DNA from: Neoarius graeffei
Lineage: Eukaryota > Chordata > Actinopteri > Siluriformes > Ariidae
Length of the DNA: 64,000 bases
Direction of reading: 5' to 3'
Assembly (NCBI RefSeq): GCF_027579695.1
Contig: NC_083581.1
Location: 60,338,200-60,402,199 of the forward strand
Shown: one piece after another, positions 12,101 through 25,300 of the stretch
Numbering within the stretch: position 1 is the stretch's first letter
Layout of the letters: every line of letters begins with the position of its first letter
Made by a program: the position numbers and the translations under genes
Notes under the pieces: model-generated
The model's database searches: none
Seen by the model: the letters and a program-made list of their open reading frames with translations, nothing else
Told to the model about the DNA's origin: nothing

Positions 12101-13315
12101 ACTTATCCACTCTGGAAGGCGTTTTCAATTTTTTCCGTTTTTCAGCCTCGGAAACGCCGTCCCCGTGTAGACGAAAGGCACTTCCGATAAAATATTTAGT
12201 CGTTTTTACCCGACAGCGTCCTCGTGTAAACGGGCCCTCAGCTTTAACCAGTCCCCATTCTGGTGTTTGATGTGAACACTGACTGAAGCTCCTGATCTGT
12301 ATCTGCAAGATATTTATTTATTTAAGTTTTTGTATTGTGCTGCTGCCACATGATTGGCTGATTTTAGATACCGGTGTGAATGTGCAGGTGTTCCTAATAA
12401 AGTTCATGGTGAGTGTATATACAGTATTGTATTTCATATCTGTCATAATCGCTGACAACAATGATTTTTTTTTTTTTCCTCCCCGTCTTTTCTCCTGCTA
12501 TGTTTTAAGTACCCTTTCTGGCCTGGTGGAATTTGATGGATTTTATCTTGAAAGTGATCCCTGCTTAGTATGCAACAATCCTGAAGTGCCCTTCTCTGTA
12601 AGTCAGGCAGTGCATTTGAGTTTGTGCTTTTTTTTTTTTTTTAAAAAGGAGAGTCTGTTAAGTCTGATGTATGTTGCTTATTCACTACTGACTGCTGGTT
12701 TTTTTTTGTTTGTTTGTTTTGACAGAACATCAAACTGTCCTCTATCAAAGTGGACACCCGTTATACAACCACACAGCAAGTGGTAAAGCTGATTGGCAGC
12801 CACACTATCAGTAAAGTAACTGTGAAAATTGGCGAACTCAAAAGAACAAAAATGGTGCGCACTATTAACCTGTACTACAACAACAGGACTGTTCAGGCCA
12901 TTGTGGAGTTAAAGAACAAGTATGTATAGCTAATGACATTTTGTTTTTTTTCTGTAATCAAATAATGTGATTATCTTTTGTTAGTATAATTTCTCTTATA
13001 ATTCCATTGTAGGCCTGCCCGCTGGCACAAGGCTAAGAGGGTGCAGTTGACCCCGGGACAGACAGAGGTGAAGATTGACTTGCCTCTCCCCATTGTGGCT
13101 TCCAACTTAATGATAGAGTTCTCAGACTTCTATGAGAACTACCAGGCATCTACAGAGACCCTGCAGTGCCCACGCTGCAGCGCATCTGTACCTGCCAACC
13201 CAGGAGTGTGTGGCAACTGTGGAGAAAATGTCTACCAGTGTCACAAGTGCAGGTAGAGATTGATCCTACATAAGCCAGCTTTTTACATCAATGAAAAGCT
13301 GCATGCTTTAACATG

Positions 13316-13348
<33 letters not shown>

Positions 13349-16300
13349 ATACCACCCCCACTTTGAAGGGAGGGGGTGGTATACTGGTTTACCTCTGTCC
13401 ATCCATATCTCCATCCGTCCGAAACACCCTTTTCTCAGCAACCGCAAATTATATCCACTTGGTACCAAATTTCAGCTTGGGGGTTCTATACTGTGTATAC
13501 CAGTTTCAGGTCTGTCGTGCATCAACTTCCTGTTTACCGACTGAATGTATTTATGAAACGTATAGCATGGATTTACAAAATTTTCATGACTCTTTTCTCA
13601 GCAAGTACAAATCACAACTGCTTGATATTTGGTACCGAGCTTCAGCTTGGGGTTCTATACCGTGTATACCGTTTTCAGGTCTGTCGCATATCAACTTCCT
13701 GTTTACCGATTTGAATGTATTTACGAAACGCACAGGGTGGATTTTGACAGTATTTCAAGACGCAAAATGCTCTTTCAAAATGACAGTTTACCAGGATGCT
13801 ATTTTAAATCCCTGAGAACACCGCTGCTCTTTACTTACTTGTTTCAGGGTTAATTATTTGTTGAAGTCAATATTCATAATAAGTGTCCTGTTCCTTCGAT
13901 AGCTTGCATTCTGATATAAACGAGAGTGGGGGGGATACCTAGGTGAGCAGTAGCTCACAGTTGATCTTGTTTTATTTTTATAGGTCAATTAATTATGATG
14001 AGAAGGACCCCTTCCTGTGCAATGCCTGTGGCTTCTGTAAATATGCTCGCTTTGATTTCATGCTCTATGCAAAGCCCTGTTGTGCTGTGGATCCCATTGA
14101 GAATGAGGAAGACAGAAAAAAGGTAACAAACTCCTCTTTGCACAAATATATACGAGTGATTCCACGCTTATGGGTACTGAAATGGGGACATGAACTTATT
14201 TTTAAAACTTCACCTAAAACCATTTCTTTTTTTACCATCAGGTCACAAAACATGTAATCTTTAATGAATGATATGTTAAAAGATAACTTTAATTTTCTGA
14301 GATGTAATAAAAACATATTTATATGCCAAAGTCAAGCCTATGAGTTCCAAAATGATGTCTGTTACATTACTTCTGTTACGATTGTCCATCTCGCGTCTGT
14401 TACAAATTAATTACAATCTAGCTATATACCATGTTAATCTTATTGAAAGAATGTGTATGTTTATTCTGCTACACATGTTTATTAATTATATTTGCTAAAA
14501 CATCACCTTCCTATGTTTCAAAAAGTAATTCTACATTGTTAAAACTGAGAATATATATGTCCACAACACTTCTGTTACGTTCTGACTTTGGCATATAAAT
14601 ATGTTTTTATTACATCTCAGAAAATTAAAGTTATCTTTTAACATATCATTCATTAAAGATTACATGTTTTGTGACCTGATGGTAAAAAAAGAAATGGTTT
14701 TAGGTGAAGTTTTAAAAATAAGTTCATGTCCCCATTTCAGTACCCATAAGCGTGGAATCACTCGTATATGAAATGTATATATTTTTTTTAAAATGAAATA
14801 GAACAACAGTCAAGTTGCTTTTTTGCCTTTGAACTATACAGGCTGTAACCAACATCAACACTCTGCTCGACAAAGCTGACCGTGTGTATCACCAACTCAT
14901 GGGCCATCGGCCTCAGCTGGAGAGTCTGCTGTCAAAGGTGAATGAGGCTGCTCCAGAGAAACCTCAGGTCAGTCAGCATGTCACCATCAGTACTCAACAA
15001 GCTCAAAGAATGTAACTTGTGTGCCTTTCTCCCATACCTAGCATGCTGCCATTATATGATGTATTATATTATTGTTGAAGCACTTGGGAAGTATTGTGCT
15101 TATGTTGTAACAATGGGTTGGTTTTTTTTAGGATGACACAGGTGCAGGAGCAGGCCTGGGTAGCTCTACAGCTAGCGTGAACAGATACATTCAGCAGCTG
15201 GCTCAGGAATACAGTGGGGATTGCAAAACATCATTTGATGAGCTCTCCAAGATCATACAGGTAGGAGAAATTCCAATCCCGCACATTAACTACTTCATCA
15301 AAATCACTACACTGCAAAGAATAAAAATCTTAGGAAGTTTATTTGTCTATTTTCAAGTCAAAACATCTAGCCACCCTTATTATAATTGCCCAACAAGCAA
15401 AACCTCATTTAGCTAGAAAGGCTAGTTTTTAGACAGTCCATCTTGAAAATCTTGTATAGACAAAATGTCTTGGAAAAAGTCTTATTTGGAGCACCTTTGA
15501 AAATAAAGCAAGTTTTTTTTTTTAAAAACAAGTAAGTACATTTTGGACATTTGTCAAATGTGGTTCATCTTGTTTCAAGAAACAAAAACAAAGTATGGAT
15601 GAGTAGCATGCTATAGATGCACAATGGTGTAACATAGGGAAAAAATTTAAAAATTCAGGTTTTGATTTTATGTACTGAAATAACTATTAGGCACGATTTT
15701 TACAATATCTATATAAATTAGTTGTTTTTACCCATTTTAACCTTGAAATCAGCATTTTAATGATTACCCATAATGCATTGTTTATCGCGCTAAAACAAGA
15801 AAAAACGTCATAAGACAGTGGAAATACTACCTTTACTACCTTCACGTGGCGTCTTTCTCGATCACACGTGCCTAGAAGCGTACCTTCTAGAACATTCCTG
15901 GGTGGTCACGGACTGTCATGTAGCCTAGTTCGGTTGTGAAACTCGCTAGGATGGAGTACTTTCGCGAGTTTAGTGGCAAACTTTTGCACCGCAATTTCTC
16001 TATTCTCGAAATTTGTAACCTGAAACCCTACAAGAAATGTTTCATAATGTTTGGGATTTTGAAAAATGCTTCTAGCAAGTTTATTTCGCTGTATTTTTCC
16101 GTGAAACTTGGCATAAATCATCCTTAAGTGATGAGCGTGACATTATTTTGGTATGGGTCACGGAGTTAGTTGGAAGCGGGAGAAATAAGTTTCTCAACTA
16201 CAGCGGCACTTCTCACCATAGATGGCTGGCGTGTTTCACAGCGTTTGGGATTTACTAAATCGACTAAATCTCTAGATCTACTGAAGCTACGAGGATATAA

Positions 16301-19300
16301 ATCACCAGGATTCTAATTTACTGGGTGAGAAGTATTATATATTTTTTTGAAAGGTTTATTCGCGCTACAAGTCCATGAAAGTTGGAATTGTTCGTGAAGG
16401 GGTTAGTTAGATTTTGGTAGCGTGACGCGCACAACAAGCAAAAGAAAAAAGTTTTCTTCCGAATTTCCTTTCTTTAACAAAATTATTTTTTGATACTTTA
16501 AAAGACTGTGTGTTTATAATATTTAAACTATTTTTTATTATAGAGAACATTTGATCAAAACTTTCAAAACAGCATTCAAAGTGATTTTTCACGGGTGTAA
16601 ATGTTACGCGTGACATCCATAATTACGTTAAATTTTAAGAACTAAAATCCTGTTTAAAAATTCTAGATTTGTGCTGTCATTCTGGGGTTTTGCTGAATAA
16701 TACTTTAGGGAGTTCTCTTACAATGCTGAAAATTCAATGAGTTTTGGTGAAATTCTAGAAAAGTTATTTACATTTTAACGCACCTGATAGCGATTGTGCT
16801 CACACAGCGTGCTACTCATAATGCTTGTTTTGGGAATAAATGAACTTTACTGAAATCTTTGAATCTTTCATTACAATTCATACATTTCAAAACATATGTG
16901 AACAACACTGACAAGATTGAGCTCCTTCTAGATGCTATACATACTCTAGACCAGACAAGTGCCTGCAAAAAGTTTGAGTAAGTGGAGGGCGTTTTAGGGA
17001 GGTCTTTTTGGAATGCTGTGAGTTAAGTTGAGTGTTTTTTTTGGGGGGGGGGGGGTTGTGCCTGATCTTGTAAACCCCTCGTACACATGAATAGTCAGTG
17101 CCCCCAAAATGCACTGTTGCTTTGGCGTTGTGTAAGCACTGCAAGTCAAAATGCGTAGACTTTTTATTATTATGATTTTTTTTTTTTTTTGGTGCCTGAG
17201 GTCCTGGGGAAGTGGAATCTTAAGAGATGTTTTAATGTTTGAATGTTGAAATGGGAAAAAAAATAAACTTGTTGCAATGCTACACGTGTCGTCAACTTGA
17301 TTCAAGATAGTCTCTGGTCTCCTATCTAGAATATTTTACTAATTACAGGTCACAAAAGGAGAATCTTTTAAGCTAGCAATGCTTAGTTGTAGAATTTAAC
17401 AATCCTAATATTAGTATATTTATCTTAAATTCAGTTTTTACTGCTAAGACTTTGTCATGAATTTAAGTGAAATACCCTTAAAATGAAATAAATAAAAATG
17501 ACTTGAATGGCTAAATGTAAGAAGTACGATCTTGTTATAAGAATTATTTTGATTTAATCAGATCTCGCATAATAAGTTCCCCAATCTTATTTTGGAATTA
17601 TTTCATCTAAAAACAGGTTAGATTTTTCATCTTACTTTAAGAAATCTTACCAAGTCAGATTTGACTAGTTCCATTGGCAGATTTTTTTCACCTGATTCAA
17701 GCAAATATGCTTTGTTTTAATCTTTTATTTCTTATTTTTGAAAGGCCGTTTTTTCGCCTTTTTTATTTAAAAAAAAATATTCTCAGGTTTAAGGAATTTC
17801 ATTAAACGTGATTAAATTGCGTGTGTAGACTGTTACAAAAATTGTCACTGCAGAAATGGGGAGGTTGAAGTAAAAAAGATGTATATCGCTTGAACATGTG
17901 ACGGGTAGGTGCTTGAATAGGCAAAATGGAAATTCCTAATTTTTCCTGCTCACAGAATCTGGAAAAATGTACTTTTTATGAAAATCACATCAAGCATTTT
18001 TAGTATTCGATACAAGAAACGTGATTTGTCTTTTAAAATGGGTTTCAGAAAACTTGATGTGAAACGAGTAGAGAAGGTGATTGAGCTAATTTGTAATGTT
18101 TTATCCACCCCTTTCAGAAAGTGCTTGCATCTCGTAAAGAGCTGCTGGAGTATGACTTGCAGCAGCGAGAGGCAGTTACCAAATCCTCACGCAGTAGCAC
18201 CCAACCCACCTTTACGGCCAGTCAGTACCGGGCCCTTTCAGTTCTTGGTTGTGGTCACACATCTTCCACAAAGTGCTATGGCTGCGCATCTGCAGTCACG
18301 GGTCACTGCATCACTCTGCTGCGTGCACTAGCCACCAACACTGCTATCAGACAGATTCTGGTGCTGCAGGGCCTCATCCGAGAGCTGTTTGAGTACAACC
18401 TTCGCCGTGGCACCAGTGCTATGAGAGAGGAAGTCCGTCAACTTATCTGCCTTCTTACAAGGTACAGTCATATGCACAAATGTGCGTTTTTTTTTTTTTT
18501 GACCTGTGAAAAGCAGTTAACATTTTGCTTGTTAGATGCTCAACCTTTTAAGAATTGAGGTAAATACTTTCTACTGATCATTTCATTTAGAGATCACCCT
18601 GAGGCCACTCAACAGATGAATGACCTCATCATTGCGAAGGTGTCGGCTGCTTTGAAGGGACACTGGGCAAACCCGGACCTGGTACGAACCTTGATTGTTG
18701 TATGGGTTCTTTGTAGCCTTCAGTAGGATTTCTAGTGTTTGCAGAGTGTACTAATTTTTTTTTTTAAATCATAGAGTTGGAAAAAAGAAAAAACACACAC
18801 CTTTAGACTGATCACAGAATGTGACCATCTCACCCTGTTCATGTTTCCAGCTTTGAAAGTAATTATTTAAAAATTTAAAAAAAAAAATTTAAAAGTGTAA
18901 TTGACTACCTGTTATCTGTAAGCAAGTCAGTTACGATTCTTAAGACTACATACTAAGCAAATCTGGAAAATTTGTGTGAAATTATTGTTTGTGATGGTTG
19001 TGTGACTCCAATGGCGTAGATTTATATAGGGATGGTAGGGACATATCACAGTCAATATTTGGGGAATACAAAACAGTCCCTACCAATATTTACCATTTTA
19101 TTTTAATATAGTGAAAATCTACATTTATTAATGTAATATTTCAATATACTACGCAGTGGTAGCATTAATTTAAACGTTTTGTTTGAGTGGTTCCGAGATG
19201 TATTCGGAGCTATGACAACCCATGCCGCTATTTCATTGGCTGCAACAGAGCGATGGTCATCAGTGGTGCTGGTCAGGTAGCCTCACGCGAAAGCAAAGGT

Positions 19301-22300
19301 CCATGTGCTGTGGTGCTGAAAGCGGCAACGCATCTGGCTCGTAACGGCCCGAAACTCTATAAATTTGTCATTCTGAATTTGACCACTGTTCTACTTTATA
19401 AGCTTAAGAGACAACAATGCCGCCATTGCCACCAAAAAAGAAACGGGACATTAGAAGTTATTTCACCACCGCGACAGTAAGTATAGACCCTTTTCAGTCA
19501 CGTGACCTTCGTAAACGCGACCGCCATTTTGGACATGTAGTGGACTTCGGCTCGAATCGGTTTGAATGCGAGGAAGGCGACAAACATAAAAGAAAAAGGA
19601 GCGAGATGCAGAAAACTGTATTTACTAGTTTACTGTAATTATGATCTGGCAGCTATTTACACCGGATCCAGTGTAAATAGCTGTCGGAGCCAACGTCCGA
19701 GCTTGCCGGCCGGCCGCGAGCTAGCGCGCTCCGCCCGGCCGCGAGCTAGCACGCTCCGGAACCTTGGACGTTGGCTCCGGCAGCTATTTACACTAGATCT
19801 GGTGTAAATAGCTGCCAGATCATAATTACAGTAAACTAGAATGGAATGTTAACAGCAACGTAATGCCTTTTCTGGCTAATTTTATTCGTCTTACCTCCAA
19901 CAAAGTGGTCACTACACAAGCGTTGGTATGCCGCTATCCATCTTCTCCGTCGGTCAGCATCTACCGGGATCCGATAAAATGATAAACCTTGCCTTGTTTG
20001 TTGATGGTTACTACATCCAGGTGCACAACAATATAGTGGCATGATGGAAGTCTTGCTGAAAATAAACACTTTCTTTGCTGCCGTTCCTCAATGTTGGCTG
20101 TGGTAAACTACTGGTAGTACATGTCCAAAATGGCGGCCGCGTTTGTCGTGACGTCACGTGAAAAGGGTCCATAGTAGGGCTGTAACGATACACCCAACTC
20201 ACGATTCGATTCGTATCGCGATTTTTGACCCACGATTCGATACACCCACGATTTTTTTAAAATGTATTTTTAAAGTAGTAAATTTGACTTATTAACATTT
20301 ACTTACTTAGATTAACTATTTAATAACAAATAATTCAGACCACTGCAGAGAATGAGTAATATGTATGCAAAAATGAACAAATGTATATCCAAAGACTGTT
20401 CTATTTCTCAAAATAATACTGTTGAGCCGGAAGCTCTGTTTTTTTCGGTTCTGAAAGTCATTTTTCCAAATCGTGTAAATCCGTTAAGATTTTTTTGGGG
20501 GTGGTGGCTCTCTCACTGTCTCACTCTCATAGGGCCAATGATTTTCTGTGATCGCGGAAAACAGATGGAAATTACAGAATTTTTATGGTGAAACATTGCT
20601 CGCGTGTCAAAATGTAACTGCCGCAGAAGGCTTCCGCCCAAGCAGACATGCCTTCAGTGTTGCCAGATATTGCTAACGTTTTCCACCCCAAAATATGTTC
20701 AAAACCAGCCAAAAAGCACCTAAACCCGCCCAATCTGGCAACACTGCATGCCTTTCCGGTCAAGTGATTGTGATTGGCTTGTGGCACACCTAGCCAGCCA
20801 ATGAGCTGCTTGTTTACAGATTCGCTCCCCGCGTCGCAACCAGAATGGCGACCGCTTAAAAGAAATGAATGCTCTGCCAGTGGTGAGTGTGGACGTTGCG
20901 TGACTCGCAGAAGATTGTCGCAGGTCGGCGAAAAAACGACTTACTAATAGATATAAAAAATAAAAGTAATTTAAGTAAGTTTAAAATGTAATTTAAATAA
21001 AAAGTAAAGTATTCATAAATTGAAGTTTGGAAGCGCCTCTGTTTTTGGGCTGAGGAGAAGTTTGAAAGGGTGTACCGCGATTCTGCCTTCTTGTATCGCA
21101 ACACGGATCGTGGCTCTGCGTATCGCGATTTCGATACTCATATTTTTACAGCCCTAGTCCATAGTGCGCCCAGAAGTTTGATATTTAGCTGTGTCACACA
21201 ACACAATTATTGCAGCGTTCAGTGAAGGCTTAGCTAAGTGTTATATTTCCTCCTCCCCTCCCGTGTCTTTTTGGAGTGCTAGTTTTAACTGTCTGTAGTA
21301 GCCAACAGAATAAAGCCCTGGCAGATATGAATACAAATGAATACAAACACATGCCAAAAGGCATGTGTTTGGTGTATTTAAATAACATTACAGACATATT
21401 CATACCCCTGTAAAAATCTGCAGGTTACACTGCATTTAGATGGGTGTAAAAGTTCTAAGCATTTATGTTTACATATTTAGTTTTGCCAGTTGATAAACAC
21501 AGATGCACATAAGCATGCAACAAACACTGCAATAATACAGAGATTATTATTTATTTATTTTTATATAGTGCAAGATATTAGTTATTTGTTCTTTTCTGGA
21601 TATTTTTCTCTTAAATGCACAATATCCCAATAATGTAGAGATTGCATCATTTAGCTACCTGAAGTGCAAGAAGTTATTTCTTTGTTCTTATCTGGATTTG
21701 TGTTTGCTGTATAATACAGAAGATCCCAATAATAGTTATTTATTTTGATCTTACCTGGAATGTTTATCTCTTAAAGTGCCATTCCACCATTGGATGTATT
21801 CTTTGGCATAAAATCCAATATATTTTATGACAACATGACTAGACAGAGAAATCTTTTAGCTTCAAAATGATATATCAAACATAATTTTTTGACAACGACA
21901 AGTATATTAATTTTGCGACCAAAGTCACCTACCCTTTTAATTTCCGCGCGGTAGTGAAACGTGATGTCATCGGCAGGTTCCCCTTCTTGTGTACGACGTG
22001 GCACAGATTATCAGCAATGGCGGATAGAACGCGATTTCCACTTGTCGATTGCTGTGCCGATATTCACCATCGACCGTCTCCTTTGGGCATCACTTGCTAT
22101 TTTCCTTCGCTTCTTTTCCGAAGCTGACAATCGCGTTCTATCCGCCATTGCTGATAATCTGTGCCACGTCACACGTGACGTGGTACACAAGAAGGGGAAC
22201 CTGCCGATGACATCACGTTTCACTACCGTGCGGAAATTAAAAGGGTAGGTGACTTTGGTCGCAAAATTAATGTACTTGTCGTTGTCAAAAAATTGTTTGA

Positions 22301-25300
22301 TATATCATTTTGAAGCTAAAAGATTTCTCTGTCTAGTCATGTTGTCATAAAATATATTGTATTTTATGCCGAAAAAATACATCTAATGGTGGAATGGCAC
22401 TTTAACTGCATAAGAGGACAAAATGCAAAATGTATGCTGAATTTGGAAAAGGAATAAGTAAAGTGTTCTTGAACTGTTCCACTGAGTATGAGTGTGGTTG
22501 TGTACACGTGATGTATGATCAAGTTATGGGGGGGGGAGTAAGTTGTGATGTCCCTACCAAAGCTTAGACCAAACCTACGCCCTTGTGTGACTCTTTCTCC
22601 AGGTCAGTAGTCTGCAGTACGAAATGCTGCTCCTCACTGACTCCATAGCGAAGGAAGGAGGTTGTTGGGAGTTGAGGCTACGTTGTGGTGAGTAGTCTCA
22701 TTATTGCATCTGATCAGAATAGAATATCCATGTACTATTTACATATTTTAACGGATGGCTTTTTAGTTTCACACTAATAACCGATTCATTGATTAAGCAC
22801 TAAAGCAGCCTGTTTTGCCGTCCTCAGCCCTGAGTCTGTTCCTAATGGCAGTCAATATAAAGACTCCGGTAGTGGTGGAGAATATTACTCTGATGTGCCT
22901 GAGAATCTTACAGAAACTCATAAAACCCCCTTCGCCCACTAGCAAGAAAAACAAGGTACTGTAGAGTGCTTAGGGAATTATTTCGATCCTATTTCTCTGT
23001 TGTGTATATTTATTCTCTCTTAATTTTTTTCTGTGTTAGGATGCTGCTGTTGAATCTCTGACTACAGTCAAACCATATTGCAATGAAATACATGCCCAGG
23101 CCCAGCTCTGGCTCAAGAAGGATCCCAAAGCTGCATATGATTCCTGGAAAAAGTGCCTTCCTGCTAGATGTGAGTGCCATTCATTTAGGCTGAAATGTAT
23201 TAGTACCACTCAAAGGTTTTGGTGTGTTGTGCGTTTTTATGAGCTATAAGACTACAAAGCATTAAAATAAGACGTGTGCGTGTCCCTTTCAGGCCAAGAG
23301 ACTGCCTCTAAGCCTTTAAATAAGGCAGAGATTAGGAGGCAGTACCTGATGGAAAAGTATGTGTGGAAATGGAAACAGTTCACGAGGTCGAGATCAGAGG
23401 GCCTGTTTCCTCGCCTGCTCAAACTGGGACACAACAATTGGCTAAGACAGGTAAAGCTTCTTTGAACCAATCTGTCCATCCTGCTGGTGCATTCAAACTG
23501 CAATTCAGTCACAAGTGCTTGGGAGACGCACTCTTATGGAATCAACTGTTTTCTCAGGTGCTCTTCACCCCGGCCACTCAGGCGGCAAGACAAGCTGCGT
23601 GTACCATTGTAGAGGCCCTGACAACTATTCCCAGCCGCAAACAACAGGTCCTGGACCTTCTCACAAGGTAGAGTGGGCGTTATCCATCCAGAGAGATTGT
23701 TTTTACAAGTCTTTCTCTTTTTTTTCCCCCCACCTGCATACTGTAGACTTGTACCTAATATTTCCTGCTGTAATCATGAAGTCTGTCCTTTGACCCAGGA
23801 CTGTTGTTCACAGTAGAGCCCTGCACTCCCGCGGGAGTCCCGCGGGACTCGTGGGACCCGCCGCAAAGCAGTGCGGCGCGGGACAAATTTTGAAAGCTCA
23901 TTGCGGGCACGGACGGGAGCGGGAGTGCACATATGCAGGCGCGGGTGGGAGCAGTGATAAGCTGCAGTCCCGCTAACTAAAAACGTGTTTTAAACAGGTT
24001 ACACAGTGACGGTAGGCTTGACTCAATGCTATCCCAGAAATCCTTCCTGTAATATGCAAATTTGGCTGTCCAATCAGAGGCGGCCACATTTGCATATTAC
24101 AGGAAGAATTTCTGGGATAGCATTGAGTCAAGCCTACCGTCACTGTGTAACCTGTCTCTCTGATTAGAGTTGTAGACTAACTCAAGCAGTAAATCACTTC
24201 ACTCATGGTACAAAGCAAGCCCATTCACTTTTTTATGCTGATCAGAGAATTACAATGGTTTCTCATGTGACGACGACATGTGCGATTCGCGATTAAATAT
24301 TTTAATCGCTTGACAACACTAATTATTATTATTAGAGACACTACATGCTGAATTCAGAAACAAGGTAAATAATAACAAATGTGAACGTGAGCTGTAGATA
24401 TTTATGCTCAAATCCACTCAAAGTAGGGGGCGGGGCACCATCACGCTGTGTCAAGACAAGAACTTTCCTGAGAAATAATGCGAACGTCTGCATCATGCGG
24501 GATTTGCGGGCGGGAGCGGGACAAAATATGGCAGGCGGGAGCGGGACTGAAAATCAATTCTTTGTGGGCGGGAGTGGGACTGAAAAATCATAATTCTTTG
24601 CGGGCGGGAGTGGGACTGCACAATGCGGGTGCGGGCGGGAGCGGGACTGAAAAATCTGACCCGCGCAGACCTCTAGTTCACAGTATGATCATCCACATTC
24701 CTTCTCTCGTACACATCCTTTTGATATAATTAATGCTATTTTACTTGGTATACATAAAAAAGTGGATCAACTAACTAAACTTAACATGGACATTTATTTT
24801 TTGCTGGGTCCCTGGTCACGTGGGCCTGAGTGGTAATGAAAAGGCAGACAGTGCTGCTAAAGGAGCCCTGAATGAAGACATTTCTCAATGCCAAATCCCT
24901 GTCTCTGACATTAAACCTGTGCTCTGTTCTTACATAAATGATATATGGCAAGCCGAATGGGATAAATGTGCTGGAAATAAGCTGCATGACATATGTAATA
25001 CAGTGAAACAAGTGATAACCCAGTCATTTTCATGCAGACATGATCAAGTTGTGTATACAAGGTGTAGAATTGGACATTCTAGACTCACCCATGGTTTTTT
25101 ATTAACTGGAGAACCTCCCCTTTGTGATCTTTGTGGTAGTCTCTTATCTATTAAGCATATTTTATCTTGCTCTGCCCTTAGAGTAAAAAGACAAATTTTT
25201 TAAAGAAGACACTATATTTGATTTTTTTTTAAAGATTTTTTGGGGGGCTTTTTTCACCTTTATTGGATAGGACAGTGTAGAGACAGGAAATGAGCTGGAG

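Larger units (their letters stand above)
19009..22585 (+). mobile_element. hAT element, 3.58 kb, host for several nested insertions
   Basis: Ends CAATGGCGTAG and CTACGCCCTTG are flanked by an exact 8-bp duplication TGTGACTC (19001-19008, 22586-22593). A short exon at 19417-19476 ([20 protein letters not shown] then GTAAGT donor) looks like the start of its transposase; the core is missing. Nested inside are the THAP element 19484-20172, a second hAT 20175-21156 and the palindromic MITE 21775-22401. The stretch 21165-21770 is AT-rich hAT interior with no clear frame. Confidence 0.8.

Noticed and set aside
18961..22600. Lost ubr4 exon within the large intron 12
   Set aside because: The protein is continuous from exon 12 (HWANPDL) to exon 13 (VSSLQYEM) as in other vertebrates; the intron is filled by transposons.
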